Shown here in pieces: positions 49,119-59,814 of a stretch of DNA of 64,000 nucleotides; the stretch's first letter is position 1, and every line of letters starts with the position of its first letter. The position numbers and the translations under genes were made by a program. Below the pieces are notes generated by a model that worked only from the letters and a program-made list of their open reading frames with translations, did not search any database and was not told the origin of the DNA. Origin of the DNA: Actinomycetota bacterium (GTDB taxonomy: Bacteria > Actinomycetota > Actinomycetes > S36-B12 > GCA-2699445); contig JAPOIY010000009.1 of assembly GCA_029978705.1 (NCBI GenBank), positions 21,239 through 85,238 on the forward strand. Reading direction: 5' to 3'.

Positions 49119-51189
49119 CGTCCGCCTGGTACGGGTCGGGGGCGACGTCGCGGCGCGGCATGACGATGTTCGGGACCACCTTGTGGTCGACCCCCCATGC
49201 GTCGAGCTTCGCGCGCAGGGTCTCCTCGGCCTCCTCCAGGGTGTCGGCCACGACCCGTCGCTGCGCCCACGCGAGTTCGCGCTTGCGCAGGGCCTTCTCG
49301 ATGCGCGTCATCACCTCGTCGGAGACGGGGAGCCCGAACGCGAGCCGCACCATCTCGGGGATGTCCTGGCGGTAGTCGTGGGCGTAGGCCTCGAACGTGC
49401 CCGGCACGACGTGGTCGGCATTGAGCAGGTCGATGCCGGTGAGCAGGAAGGTGAACAGCGGCCAGTACCGCATGTCCGTGGGCACTCCCGGGGGCCGATC
49501 CCCGTCCCCGAGCCACGGGGGGCGCTGGATGGCCAGCCGCGGACCGAACTTGGGGATCGGGTCGTTGCCGTGCGTCAGCAGCGTCACCCGCGACGAGTCC
49601 GCGTCGCCGGCCGTGTACCGATCCGGGCCGTCCACCTCCACGACCAGTCCGGCGGGGTCCATCGCAGCGGGATCCCGCAGCCACTGGCGGCGCCACTGTG
49701 AGGCATACGGTGTGCCGACGAAGAGAGCCCGGTCGATCTGCAGGATGTCGTAGCCGGCCACACCCTCCTTCTCGAACACGTCCTGCGCCGCCTGACTGCC
49801 CAGGGACTCGCCGAACAGCAGGATCCGGGGCCGGCGGTCGGCGGGCATCGAGCGGGTCTTCCAGGCGAGGGCGGTCAGCAGGGCGAGGGTGCTCTCCCAC
49901 GCCGTGCCCACGCGGTCCAGGGAGAGGAACGACGGTCGCACCGAGTACTGGATGCACACCCCCGCGCAGTCACCGCCGGTCAGGAACTCGACGGTCTCGG
50001 CCGCGACGTAGTTCACGTACCCGCTGCCGGTCGGCGAGTACACGCAGATGACCTCGCGCTCGAAAGCGCCCAGCCGCTCCAGTTCCGCCATGGCCAGGAA
50101 CGCCCGTGCGTTCGGGCTCTCCGCCGAGTCGTAGCCGACGAACGCCCGGATCGGGTCCACCGCCGCCTCTCCGGTCACCTCTGTGATCTCGGGAGCGGTC
50201 AGCGCCATGTTGACGAAGCGGCGCCCCTCACGGCCGATGGTGGCCCAGTCGACTTCGCTGTTGGTGCCGCCGCTGACGAACGGGGAGTCGGGGCGCGAGC
50301 GGTAGGCGGGCTCGATCGCGCTGCCGGCCGTCTCCGTCATGTCGTTGACGTACGAGATGGTGCGTTCGATGGCCACCGCCGCCCCACCCAGGAGGACCGC
50401 GTGGCCGATGAAGCCGGCGACCGGCCCGGTGGCGGGCACGGCCCATCGCACGGTACCCGCGATGCCACGGGCCACGAGGGACTCGACGCGGGACCCCAGG
50501 TAGAGGCCGACCGACACGCCCGCTCCCACCACCACGGCCCGCACCGGCTGCACCAGGCTCGCGGGCCGCACCGGGTCGCCGTACTGGTCGGTCTCGGCGG
50601 CGGTGTCGAGCAGGCGGCGGCTGCGCAGGAAGTGGATGCCGGCTCCGGCAGCGGCACCCATCGCCATGATGAGGGGGGCGTTGACGGTGCCCGGCGTCTT
50701 GCTGCGGGTGACCGCGTCGTACGCGCCGTCGATCCCGACGGCGAGTGCCCCGGACGCGGCTCCCATGGCACCGCGGTACGCCGCGGTCCGCGCCCCGGCC
50801 CGCCACAGGGTCTCGTCGGGGCGCTGCCGCAGGACCTGCGCCGCGGCCAGGCCGACGGCCACCCCCACGGTGTCCGCGGCGAAGATGATGCCCCGCTTGG
50901 CCAAAGGCCGCCCCTCGAGGCGTTCGAAGTCCACGACCCGGTCGGCGACCGCCTCCAGCAGAGACTGCTGTGTCGTGGTCAAGCCGTAGTTGATGGCGCC
51001 GATGATGCCGGTGGCGGCGGCCTGCTGGATCGTGGTGCGGGGCAGCAGGGACTTGTCGAAGGACGGCCCGATGCTGGCCATGCCGTGCAGCAGCCCGGCT
51101 GCCTCCACCGTGGAGACGTCGGTGCTGAGCACCCGCCGCCCGATGGTCAGACCCCGCTCTGCCCAGGTACGCCAGTCCATGGCCGCCAT
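49099..51189 (-). CDS. Membrane alpha/beta-hydrolase (DUF-type, Abhydrolase_9-like)
   Basis: A 696-residue actinobacterial membrane protein with an N-terminal hydrophobic domain (about 30-290 with several Gly/Ala-rich segments, such as GIIFAADTVGVAVGLAAAQVL and VVVGAGVSVGLYLGSRVESL) and a C-terminal alpha/beta-hydrolase domain. The nucleophile elbow is LLFGESLGSQAAQ (Ser), preceded by VYSPTGSGYVNYVAAETVEFL. This matches the conserved Abhydrolase_9 architecture as I know it; the substrate is unknown, perhaps a lipid or surface component. The start is ATG at 51189, with an alternative ATG three codons on. The end overlaps the 60-residue membrane gene by 20 bases. Confidence 0.82.
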   Translation of the reverse strand: MAAMDWRTWAERGLTIGRRVLSTDVSTVEAAGLLHGMASIGPSFDKSLLPRTTIQQAAATGIIGAINYGLTTTQQSLLEAVADRVVDFERLEGRPLAKRGIIFAADTVGVAVGLAAAQVLRQRPDETLWRAGARTAAYRGAMGAASGALAVGIDGAYDAVTRSKTPGTVNAPLIMAMGAAAGAGIHFLRSRRLLDTAAETDQYGDPVRPASLVQPVRAVVVGAGVSVGLYLGSRVESLVARGIAGTVRWAVPATGPVAGFIGHAVLLGGAAVAIERTISYVNDMTETAGSAIEPAYRSRPDSPFVSGGTNSEVDWATIGREGRRFVNMALTAPEITEVTGEAAVDPIRAFVGYDSAESPNARAFLAMAELERLGAFEREVICVYSPTGSGYVNYVAAETVEFLTGGDCAGVCIQYSVRPSFLSLDRVGTAWESTLALLTALAWKTRSMPADRRPRILLFGESLGSQAAQDVFEKEGVAGYDILQIDRALFVGTPYASQWRRQWLRDPAAMDPAGLVVEVDGPDRYTAGDADSSRVTLLTHGNDPIPKFGPRLAIQRPPWLGDGDRPPGVPTDMRYWPLFTFLLTGIDLLNADHVVPGTFEAYAHDYRQDIPEMVRLAFGLPVSDEVMTRIEKALRKRELAWAQRRVVADTLEEAEETLRAKLDAWGVDHKVVPNIVMPRRDVAPDPYQADVSGPVR

Positions 51190-51219
51190 TGTGCCGCAGT
51201 CCCGGCCCGCGGCCGCCGG

Positions 51220-51660
51220 TCAGTGGCCGCCGGGCGCCTTCTGCACCAGTTCCACCAGGACCCCGCCGCAGTCCTTGGGATGCACGAAGTTCACCAGCGA
51301 GCCGGCGGTTCCCGTCTTGGGGGTGTCGTACAGGACGCGGAACCCGTTCGCCCGCAGGTGGTCGGCGGCAGCGGCGACATCGGCCACCCCGAAGGCCATC
51401 TGCTGGATGCCGGGCCCCTGCCGGTCGAGGAACTTGCCGATCGGCGAGTCCGGACGCAGCGGCGCCAGCAGCTGGATCGACGACCCCGAGTCGCCGACGG
51501 CCAGCATGGCCTCGCGCACACCCTGCTCCTCGTTGACCTCCTCGTGGTAGGAGGCGATCCCGAACGCCTTTCCGTACATGGAGATGGCGGCGTCCAGGTC
51601 GGGGACGGCGATCCCCACGTGATCGATACTCGTGACGATGGACTCCAGGGCCTGGTTCAT
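51220..51660 (-). CDS. mce: Methylmalonyl-CoA epimerase
   Basis: Interconverts (2R)- and (2S)-methylmalonyl-CoA (or ethylmalonyl-CoA), 146 residues, VOC fold. Metal ligands expected from the Propionibacterium enzyme are His14 (SIDHVGIAV), a Gln in SSIQLLAP, a His, and Glu137 (GVLVELVQ). The usual HHIAF segment is QQMAF here, so the third ligand is Gln instead of His. HPKDCGGVLVELV at the C-terminus is typical. ATG at 51660 was chosen; CACAAT lies 6 bases upstream. In M. tuberculosis the homologue (Rv1322A) sits at the same place before the thiolase gene. It would link the carboxylase, the mutase and the MeaB system of this window. Confidence 0.92.
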   Translation of the reverse strand: MNQALESIVTSIDHVGIAVPDLDAAISMYGKAFGIASYHEEVNEEQGVREAMLAVGDSGSSIQLLAPLRPDSPIGKFLDRQGPGIQQMAFGVADVAAAADHLRANGFRVLYDTPKTGTAGSLVNFVHPKDCGGVLVELVQKAPGGH

Positions 51661-51666
51661 ACCGCC

Positions 51667-51672
51667 ATTGTG
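51667..51672 (-). promoter_or_regulatory. Candidate -10 box, leaderless mRNA
   Basis: On the minus strand CACAAT is 6 bases before the ATG of the epimerase gene at 51660, and no ribosome binding site intervenes. Confidence 0.35.
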
Positions 51673-51769
51673 CCAAGTCCGACACGGGCCGAGGACCTTC
51701 GCCCCATGACAGCCCCCGCGCGTGCCGGTAAGCAGGAAGGAGTGGGTGACACGAGAGAGCAGGTGCGCC

Positions 51770-54595
51770 ATGACCCCCCGAACTTCACCACGAGCGCGCG
51801 GGGCGGCCGGGGTGTCCCTCCTGGCTGCGGTGGCACTGGCAGCCACCGCCGTGACCCTGCCGGCCCGGGCGGCGGAGTCCGGCCCGGCCCGGGCGGCGAT
51901 CGACCAGTCTCCGACGATCGTGGGGCTGGGGGACTCCTACATGTCGGGCGAGGGCGTCATGTACGCCAACCACAACTTCTCCAGCAAGGACCCGTCGGAC
52001 AAGGACTCCAACTGGCAGACGGGGGCGGGGTTCATCGGGGGCGACGTCGGCACCCCCTCCGACCCGACCCAGGTCGGCAACACCTGGCTGTCGGTGTTCG
52101 GTGACGCCAACGGCTTCCCGACCACCGGGGGCCGGGAGTCCATCCCCTTCTGCGACCGCAGTTTCGCCGCCGCGATGAACATCGGCGTCGGGTGGAACAG
52201 CGTCAACCTGGCCTGTTCGGGGGCGGTCCTCGGCACGGTCCCGCGCACGAAGAACGACCTGTTCAAACCCGGAATCGACTTCGCCGAGTACGACAACCCG
52301 GCCCCGTTCGTGGCGAAGGGGTACGGCCAGGCGCGCATGCTGCAGGACTACGCGGCCCGGAACGGCAACGTCAGAGCGGTCGTGCTGTCCATCGGCGGCA
52401 ACGACTTCGGGTTCGGGAAGATCGCCTCGGCCTGTATCCAGGGCAACAACGCCTGGTCGCGCTGCGAGAACGACAAGGACGTGCAGGCCATCATCGAGGC
52501 CGGCGTTCCCGCGGCCGAGGAGTCCGTCGCCCAGTCGATCCACAACATCACCCAGGCCATGGCCGCGGCCGGGTATGACCAGCACGACTGGAAGTTGATC
52601 TATCAGAATCCCCCGCTGCCCGTCGGGCCCGGCTCCGACACCAAGTACAGCGACTCCGGCGGTCCGCTGTCCGACCGCAACGTCATCGGCGGGTGCGGCC
52701 TGTACAACTCGACGCTCAACTGGATCACCGGCACGGTGTACCCGCAACTCACCGCGGCGATGAAGAACGGAGTACGGCGGGCCAAGTCCGACCTCGGCAA
52801 GACCCAGGTGACGATCCTGGACACCACGGACACGTTCGCCGGGCACCGGCTGTGCGGCAAACAGACCCAGGGGGCGACCGCCTACCGCAAGGGCCAGGCC
52901 GGCAAGACCCCACCGTGGCAGGCCGACAACGGGCAGGGCACCGAGTGGGTCACCTACATCAGCCGCACCGAGATGCTGCGCGGCAACATCTACCAACAGC
53001 AGATGCCGCTGCACCCCAATTACTGGGGACAGCGGGCGCTCGCCTCGTGTGTCGCCGCCGCCCTCGCCTACCGGGGCGCTTTCCAGGTGTCCTGCACCCA
53101 GGACGGCACCGCGCTGGATCGGGAGGGGCGCCCGGCGATGAAGCTGGGTGACCCGGACATGCTGTGGATCATGGCCACGGGGCGCCCCGTCATCCAGGGG
53201 GTGCCCAACCCGGGCCGCACGCTCAGCGTCGACCCGGTCGGCACCTTCGCCCCCGACGTGGAGTACGCGTACTCCTACCAGTGGTACGAGGACGGCGCCG
53301 AGATCCCCGGAGCCACCGACGCGACCTACACCCCGACCCTCGCCGACCTGTACAGCCGCATCACCGTCAAGGTGACGGCCGCCATGCTGGGCTCGGAGAC
53401 GGTCAGCGACCAGTCGCTGTCGGTGCGAATCAGTGACTTCGAGGTCGTGCAGCCGCCGTCGGTCTCCGGGGACGAGAAGGTCGGCGCCACGTTGACCGCC
53501 GACCCCGGGGCCTACAACCCGTCGCCGCCGGACAGCGTGGCGTACCAGTGGGCCCGGGACGGCCATGCCGTCTCCGGGGCGACCGCCGCGACGTACGCCC
53601 TGACGGGACCCGACCAGGGTCACCGGATGAGTGTCCAGGTGACCGCAGAGAGGTCCGGCTATGCGCCGATCACGCTCAACACCGCACAGTCCGGGGTGAT
53701 CGGCGAGGGGCAACTGTCTCTGTCCGGAACCCCCACGGCCGCCGGCGAGACCGTGGTCGGCCAGACGCTGGCAGCCGACACCACGGCGGTCACGGTGACC
53801 CCGCAGCCGGACCGCGTGACCTACCAGTGGTACCGCGACGGGGCCGCCGTCACGGGCGCCCGGCAGCAGACCTACGACCTGACGGGCGATGATGTCGGCG
53901 CCCGGCTCAGCGTCCTGGTCAGCGGGCACAAGGAGGGCTACCGGGAGGTCGCGTCACAGCAGTCCGCCCCCACCGGCGTGGTCACCCGCGGCACCATTCG
54001 CGCGCTCAAGGTGCCCGAGATCCGGTACGTGGATCCGATGCAGGCCCTCACCCCGATCCCGGGCCGACGCATCGCCTACGGGCGGGACACCGAGATCGAT
54101 CTGACCGGGGTCTTCTCGCAGTGGACCAACACCCCGGACGTGATCTGGTACCGCGACACCGGCTCGGGCCCGCAGCCCATCCCGGGCACCGGAGGCAGCG
54201 AGTACCACCCGGTGGCCGCGGACTTCGGCGCGCGACTCAGCGCCCGCATCACGACGACCGACCCCGGATACGAGGAGGCCACCGCCGTCACGGACACCTA
54301 CCTGGTGGTGCAGGGCAAGCGGCAGGTCGCGCAGGCGCCCACCCTCACGCGCAAGGCGAAGGTGGGCCGCGTGCTGACGGCCACGAAGGCGCGCTTCTCC
54401 CCCGGCACCAGCCGGGTGACCTACCGCTGGCTACGCAACGGCAAACGCATCCGCGGCGCCCTCGGGCGCCACTACCGGCCCGTGCGCGCCGACCGGGGCA
54501 CCCGGCTGCGGGTGCAGGCGAAGGCTGCGGAGACCACGCGGTACGCCGCCCGCACCGTGAAGTCGGCTCCCAGCCGCCCGGTCAGACGGCGGTGA
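51770..54595 (+). CDS. Secreted SGNH hydrolase with five Ig-like repeats
   Basis: A 941-residue exported esterase-like protein. After a signal peptide (to about residue 35, PARAAE) the catalytic domain has [11 protein letters not shown] (Ser56), [13 protein letters not shown] and the catalytic His in [13 protein letters not shown]. It is clearly related to the enzyme at 15817-17661. From about residue 480 five Ig-like repeats follow, each with the [17 protein letters not shown] core and a DxGxRLSV end (the fourth is more divergent, [14 protein letters not shown]). The last residues are basic (SRPVRRR), so cell-wall binding is possible. ATG at 51770 has AGGTG upstream; GTG at 51746 after AAGGAG is an alternative. 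A 28-bp palindrome follows the stop. Confidence 0.87.
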   Translation: MTPRTSPRARGAAGVSLLAAVALAATAVTLPARAAESGPARAAIDQSPTIVGLGDSYMSGEGVMYANHNFSSKDPSDKDSNWQTGAGFIGGDVGTPSDPTQVGNTWLSVFGDANGFPTTGGRESIPFCDRSFAAAMNIGVGWNSVNLACSGAVLGTVPRTKNDLFKPGIDFAEYDNPAPFVAKGYGQARMLQDYAARNGNVRAVVLSIGGNDFGFGKIASACIQGNNAWSRCENDKDVQAIIEAGVPAAEESVAQSIHNITQAMAAAGYDQHDWKLIYQNPPLPVGPGSDTKYSDSGGPLSDRNVIGGCGLYNSTLNWITGTVYPQLTAAMKNGVRRAKSDLGKTQVTILDTTDTFAGHRLCGKQTQGATAYRKGQAGKTPPWQADNGQGTEWVTYISRTEMLRGNIYQQQMPLHPNYWGQRALASCVAAALAYRGAFQVSCTQDGTALDREGRPAMKLGDPDMLWIMATGRPVIQGVPNPGRTLSVDPVGTFAPDVEYAYSYQWYEDGAEIPGATDATYTPTLADLYSRITVKVTAAMLGSETVSDQSLSVRISDFEVVQPPSVSGDEKVGATLTADPGAYNPSPPDSVAYQWARDGHAVSGATAATYALTGPDQGHRMSVQVTAERSGYAPITLNTAQSGVIGEGQLSLSGTPTAAGETVVGQTLAADTTAVTVTPQPDRVTYQWYRDGAAVTGARQQTYDLTGDDVGARLSVLVSGHKEGYREVASQQSAPTGVVTRGTIRALKVPEIRYVDPMQALTPIPGRRIAYGRDTEIDLTGVFSQWTNTPDVIWYRDTGSGPQPIPGTGGSEYHPVAADFGARLSARITTTDPGYEEATAVTDTYLVVQGKRQVAQAPTLTRKAKVGRVLTATKARFSPGTSRVTYRWLRNGKRIRGALGRHYRPVRADRGTRLRVQAKAAETTRYAARTVKSAPSRPVRRR

Positions 54596-54596
54596 A

Positions 54597-54624
54597 GGTA
54601 CTGCCCCCGCGCGGGGGCAGTACC
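54597..54624. terminator. 28-bp perfect palindrome between SGNH hydrolase and thiolase genes
   Basis: GGTACTGCCCCCGC (54597-54610) is followed directly by its reverse complement GCGGGGGCAGTACC (54611-54624), starting one base after the stop codon. In RNA this would be a 12-bp GC-rich stem with a 4-base loop, and there is no T-tract. A terminator is the most likely use; a dimeric operator for the thiolase gene 33 bases downstream is the alternative. Confidence 0.6.
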
Positions 54625-54656
54625 CTGGAAGGACAGCCATATTCCCTGGAGGGTTC

Positions 54657-55841
<1,185 letters not shown>

Positions 55842-55847
55842 CGGCCG

Positions 55848-56783
55848 ATGCGCACGCTCGACCCCGCCGAGGCGGTCGCGCGTGCGCGCACGGGGGACCG
55901 GCTGGCTCTCAGCAGGCTGATCACCGCCGTCGAGGAGCGCACGGCTGCCGCCGAGGAGGTAGGACGGCTCGTCCCTCCCGGACCCGCCCACGTCGTGGGG
56001 ATCACGGGCTCACCCGGTGTCGGTAAGTCCACCACGACGGCTGCCCTGATCGAGGAGTGGCGGGCGCGCGGCGCCACCGTCGCCGTCGTGGCCGTGGACC
56101 CCTCCTCGCCGTTCACCGGCGGTGCCCTGCTGGGCGACCGGGTGCGCATGGAGGTCCACGGCACCGACCCGGGCGTCTTCATCCGGTCCATGGCGGCGCG
56201 CGGACAGCTCGGCGGCCTCGCCGCCGCGACCCCGGCGGCGGTCAGCCTGCTGTCCGGGCTGGGATTCGACATCGTCGTCGTCGAGACCGTGGGAGTCGGC
56301 CAGAGTGAGGTGGATATCGTCCGCTACGCCGACACCGTGCTGATCCTGCAGGCGCCCGGGATGGGGGACCGCATCCAGGCCACGAAGGCGGGCCTCCTGG
56401 AGATCGCCGACGTGTTCGCCGTGAACAAGTCCGACCGCCCCGGCGCTGCCCTGACCAAGCGGGAGTTGCTGGCGATGGTGGCTGCCAAACCCATCCCCGC
56501 CGACGGCTGGCGCCCGCCCGTCCTGCCGGTGGTGGCCACGACCGGCGAGGGGATCGCCGAGCTGGCCGACGCGCTGGCCGACCACGCGCGCTGGGGGCGG
56601 GCCAGTGGGGCGGCCGCGGCGCGCCGCACCGATCGGGCGCTCGCCGAGATCCGGGCGTTGGCCGCCGAGCAGCTGCAGCAGCGCATCGACGAGGATGAAC
56701 TCGCCGCCCTCGCGCAGCAGGTCGCCGCCGGGCACCTCGCCGCCCCCGCCGCCGCCCGCCGACTGTTGGCCGGTCCGCTGTGA
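55848..56783 (+). CDS. meaB: Methylmalonyl-CoA mutase-associated GTPase MeaB
   Basis: G-protein chaperone that protects and reloads a cobalamin-dependent acyl-CoA mutase, 311 residues. Motifs: Walker A GSPGVGKS (residues 54-61), VVAVDPSSPFTGGALLGDRVRM, VVVETVGVGQSEVDIV, and NKSDRP for guanine specificity. The C-terminal helical region carries DEDELAALAQQ. The partner is probably MeaA (13372) or a methylmalonyl-CoA mutase elsewhere; IcmF has its own GTPase. The ATG at 55848 lies 7 bases after the thiolase stop, and the next gene overlaps the meaB stop (GTGA), so thiolase, MeaB and the CPBP protease are probably cotranscribed. Confidence 0.94.
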   Translation: MRTLDPAEAVARARTGDRLALSRLITAVEERTAAAEEVGRLVPPGPAHVVGITGSPGVGKSTTTAALIEEWRARGATVAVVAVDPSSPFTGGALLGDRVRMEVHGTDPGVFIRSMAARGQLGGLAAATPAAVSLLSGLGFDIVVVETVGVGQSEVDIVRYADTVLILQAPGMGDRIQATKAGLLEIADVFAVNKSDRPGAALTKRELLAMVAAKPIPADGWRPPVLPVVATTGEGIAELADALADHARWGRASGAAAARRTDRALAEIRALAAEQLQQRIDEDELAALAQQVAAGHLAAPAAARRLLAGPL

Positions 56784-57919
56784 CCGACACCGTGGCGCGT
56801 CCGGCGGGACACCTCGTGCCCGCCGACGCCTTCGCTGCGGTCCGCGCCCGCTGGCTGCCGTTGGTGGCGCTGCTCGCCCTGGTCGTGCTGGGGGTCGCCG
56901 CCGCCCTCGCCGGGGACGCGCCCCCGGAGCTGTTCCTCGTCCTGCTGTATGTGCCGCTGCTGGCATGGACCGGGTGGGCCGCGTGGCGCCACGGCATCCG
57001 GCTGCGAACGTTCTTCCGGCGCCCGCGCATCGGCCGGTACTGGGTCGTGGTGGCCGGCATGACGGTGGCGCTGTTCGTGTTCTCGCTCGGTGCCAGCAGC
57101 ATCACCAGCGCGCTGCTGCCCGGCTACACCGACCAGGCCCAGGTCGACGCCGACGCCGGCGTGCCGATCCTCGCGCTGTCGCTGGTCATCCTGCCCCCCG
57201 TCATCGAGGAGTTGGTCTTCCGCGGCATGCTGCTGGAGCGGTGGGCGGTCAAGTGGCGCCTGGGGGTCGCGGTCGTGGTGCAGGCCGTGGCGTTCGGCAT
57301 CCTGCATGTCGACCCGGTGGGGGCGGGGGTGTTCGGGGTGGTCATGGCCCTGATGTACGTGCGCTGCCGGTCGCTGTGGGTCCCGATGGCGATGCATGCC
57401 GCCAACAACGGCACCGTCCTGCTGGCCGTCCTCCTGGCCGGGGACGCCGCCGCCGACACCACGGCCCCCGACGCTGTCACCGCCATCGTCACCGGGCTGG
57501 TGGCGCTGGCCGTCAGTGGCCCGTTCGTCGCGCTCTTTGTGTGGCGCAACTGGCCCACCGCGCAGTCCCTCACCCCGTACGAGGTCGCCGAGTTCGGCGA
57601 CACGGCGCTGCCGCCCCGGCACCTGGGGGCGGTGACGGTAGTGGCCGGACCGTACGGCATCGCGGGTCAGCGCGGCCGGCTGTGGCTGCAGCAGACGGGC
57701 ATCACCGTGATGGCCGGACGCATCAGCCGCGCGTCCCTCACGAGTGCCCCCTACCCGGCGGTGGCGGGCCTGGAGGTCGCGCCCGATCTGGCCTGGATCC
57801 GGCTGGTCGCCCACGACGGCGCCGTCCTGCAGCTGCGGTTCGGGACGCGGACCCGGCGGGCCCGCCAGGGGGCCGTCGCGGCGCTGCAGGAACGCCTCGC
57901 CGCCGGCGCGACCGGCTGA
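56780..57919 (+). CDS. CPBP-family intramembrane metalloprotease
   Basis: A 379-residue membrane protein with about six to eight hydrophobic segments and the CPBP (Abi/CAAX) motifs: EELVFRG (Glu143, Glu144, Arg148), the FGILH segment with His176, and HAANN. These make the zinc site and active site of CAAX-type proteases. About 130 soluble residues follow the last membrane segment and seem to form a beta-rich domain (GIAGQRGRLWLQQTGITVMAG). The role is not known; some family members give bacteriocin self-protection. The GTG start overlaps the meaB stop (56780-56783). Confidence 0.82.
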   Translation: MTDTVARPAGHLVPADAFAAVRARWLPLVALLALVVLGVAAALAGDAPPELFLVLLYVPLLAWTGWAAWRHGIRLRTFFRRPRIGRYWVVVAGMTVALFVFSLGASSITSALLPGYTDQAQVDADAGVPILALSLVILPPVIEELVFRGMLLERWAVKWRLGVAVVVQAVAFGILHVDPVGAGVFGVVMALMYVRCRSLWVPMAMHAANNGTVLLAVLLAGDAAADTTAPDAVTAIVTGLVALAVSGPFVALFVWRNWPTAQSLTPYEVAEFGDTALPPRHLGAVTVVAGPYGIAGQRGRLWLQQTGITVMAGRISRASLTSAPYPAVAGLEVAPDLAWIRLVAHDGAVLQLRFGTRTRRARQGAVAALQERLAAGATG

Positions 57920-57923
57920 CTCC

Positions 57924-58790
57924 TCAGCGGGAGTCGTCGGCGGGGAGCCCGAACGCCCGCCGCTTCAGGTCGTCCTGGAGCGGTGAGGGAAGGTCTCCCA
58001 CCAGTGCGCCGACGTGGGCCTTGGAGCCGGTCAGGATGTGATCCATCGGGTGCTTGCTCGTGAGGGCTGTCATGATCACGTGGGCGACCCCGTCCGGGGA
58101 GCTGCCCGATTCCTGCGTCTTGTAGCCGCGCGCGACCATCGTGCGGAACATGTCCCCGTACAGGGCGTCCTGCTCCGGTGTCAGGTCGGCGATGGTCTGG
58201 TCCATGAGCTCCTTGGTGGTGCGGTTCGCGCCGGTGCTGATGAAGCCGGGCTCCACCAGCGCCACGTGGATCCCCCAGGGGGCCAGTTCCTGACGCCAGG
58301 TGTCGGCGAGCGCGGCGACCGCGGACTTCGTCGTCGCCAAGGACCCCATGAACGGGATGGTCAGCCGGTCGATCAGGGACCCGATGAAGACGATGCGCCC
58401 CTTCGCGTCCCGGATCAGCGGAAGCATCGCCTGGGTCACCGCCACCTGGCCGAAGAAGTCGACCTCGAAGGCCCGGCGCAGTTGGTCCAACGGGAGGATC
58501 TCCAGCGGCCCTGGGATCCCGATCCCCGCGATGTTGGCGAGCCCGGTGAGGCCGCGGTCGCCCACGTGTGCCTGGATCTGTTCAGCGGCGGCGCTCACGT
58601 CGTCCGGGACCGTGATGTCGAGGTGCAGCGGAGTGATCAGGCCGGTCCCGGACGTCCGGGTCTCCCGGTCGCCGTCGGCCCGGTCCCCGGCGAAGACGTG
58701 CCAGCCCGCCTCGGCTGCCGCCGTCATGGTGGCCTCCCCGATCCCCGACGATGTGCCGGTGACGAGGACGTGGGGATGTTCGCACGCCAT
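57924..58790 (-). CDS. SDR-family oxidoreductase
   Basis: Classical short-chain dehydrogenase, 288 residues. The cofactor motif is TGTSSGIGEA, NIAGIG stands for the NNAG motif, the catalytic Ser is in VFIGSLIDRL, and YxxxK is replaced by SLATTKSAVAAL: the usual Tyr is Thr or Ala in this alignment, so catalysis may be altered. The C-terminal extension is long (HPMDHILTGSKAHVGALVGDLP). ATG at 58790 has AGGAGG upstream (58795-58800 on the minus strand). The end is 4 bases from the convergent CPBP protease gene, and it is divergent from the thioredoxin-TPR gene. Confidence 0.78.
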   Translation of the reverse strand: MACEHPHVLVTGTSSGIGEATMTAAAEAGWHVFAGDRADGDRETRTSGTGLITPLHLDITVPDDVSAAAEQIQAHVGDRGLTGLANIAGIGIPGPLEILPLDQLRRAFEVDFFGQVAVTQAMLPLIRDAKGRIVFIGSLIDRLTIPFMGSLATTKSAVAALADTWRQELAPWGIHVALVEPGFISTGANRTTKELMDQTIADLTPEQDALYGDMFRTMVARGYKTQESGSSPDGVAHVIMTALTSKHPMDHILTGSKAHVGALVGDLPSPLQDDLKRRAFGLPADDSR

Positions 58791-58872
58791 GACGCCTCCT
58801 CGCTGTCTGCGGCCGACGCTACTGGATGGAGCCACTCGGACGGGGGGCGGAGCGCAGCGGGGGAGGCGGTGC

Positions 58873-58878
58873 CAGAAT
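58873..58878 (+). promoter_or_regulatory. Candidate -10 box, leaderless mRNA
   Basis: CAGAAT lies 6 bases before the GTG at 58885 of the thioredoxin-TPR gene, with no ribosome binding site between. Confidence 0.45.
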
Positions 58879-58884
58879 GGCCCC

Positions 58885-59811
58885 GTGAGTGATCCGAACA
58901 ACCTGAACATCCGCGGAGCGGTGGACCTGGGGGCCGTCGCCGCCCAGCGGGACGCCCAGCAGCGGGCGGCAGCTGCCGCCGCATCGGGGGCCACGGCGGG
59001 CGTGGTGCGCGACGTCACCGAGGCCACCTTCGAGACCGACGTGATGCAGCAGTCCCTCACCGTTCCCGTGGTCCTGGACCTGTGGGCCACCTGGTGCCAG
59101 CCGTGCAAGACCCTCAGCCCGGTGCTGGAGGCGCTGGCCGCCGAGTACGACGGCCGGTTCGTCCTGGCCAAGGTGGACGTGGACGCGAACCCCCAGATCG
59201 CCCAGGCCTTCCAGGTGCAGTCCATCCCGTCAGTGTTCGCGGTCATCCAGGGGCAGCCGCTCCCGCTCTTCCAGGGAGCCCTGCCGGAGAGCCAGATCCG
59301 GCCCGTCCTGGACGCCCTGTTGGCCGAGGCGGCCAAGGTCGGCGTGGCCGGGTCTCTCGCCCCGGCCGAGACCCCCGAGCCCCCGGCCGAGCCGGAACCC
59401 GACCCCGACGCCGACGCGGCCTACACCGCGATGGAACAGGGCGACTGGGAGGCGGCCCGGGCTGCCTTCGAACGCCTGGCGGCCCGCGATCCGGGGGACG
59501 AGCAGGCCCGCGCCGGGCTCGCTGCAGCGTCCCTGTACGCCCGTATCGGGGATGTCGACCGGGTGGCCGCCGTCGCCGCCGCCGACGCGGCGCCCACCGA
59601 TGTGGCCCAGCAGATCCTCGCCGCCGACATCGCAGCGGCCGACGGGGACGCCGACGCGGCCTTCACGCGCCTGATCGACACCGTGCGCCGCACCGACGGC
59701 GACGACCGGGCCGCGGCGCGGGAGCACCTCGTGGAACTGTTCGACGTGATCGGGGCTGCCGACCCCCGCGTCGCGAAGGCACGGATCGCCTTGGCGAACG
59801 CGCTGTTCTGA
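58885..59811 (+). CDS. Thioredoxin-domain protein with TPR tail (CnoX-like)
   Basis: A 308-residue co-chaperone-like thioredoxin. The thioredoxin domain (about 42-150) has WATWCQPCKTL (Cys71, Cys74) and the cis-Pro segment QSIPSVFAVIQG. A Pro/Glu-rich linker (about 162-176, PAETPEPPAEPEPDP) leads to helical TPR-like repeats to the end. This is the CnoX (YbbN) layout, in which the protein protects substrates from aggregation and oxidation. The mycobacterial equivalent, Rv1324, lies at the same position. GTG at 58885 is 6 bases from a -10 box. It is convergent with the DsbA-like gene, 3 bases between stops. Confidence 0.88.
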   Translation: MSDPNNLNIRGAVDLGAVAAQRDAQQRAAAAAASGATAGVVRDVTEATFETDVMQQSLTVPVVLDLWATWCQPCKTLSPVLEALAAEYDGRFVLAKVDVDANPQIAQAFQVQSIPSVFAVIQGQPLPLFQGALPESQIRPVLDALLAEAAKVGVAGSLAPAETPEPPAEPEPDPDADAAYTAMEQGDWEAARAAFERLAARDPGDEQARAGLAAASLYARIGDVDRVAAVAAADAAPTDVAQQILAADIAAADGDADAAFTRLIDTVRRTDGDDRAAAREHLVELFDVIGAADPRVAKARIALANALF

Positions 59812-59814
59812 GTC

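Noticed and set aside
47906..49375. Repetitive Ser/Pro/Arg-rich plus-strand frame across the RTX gene
   Set aside because: It is the reverse complement of the RTX Asp/Gly repeats and has no independent support.
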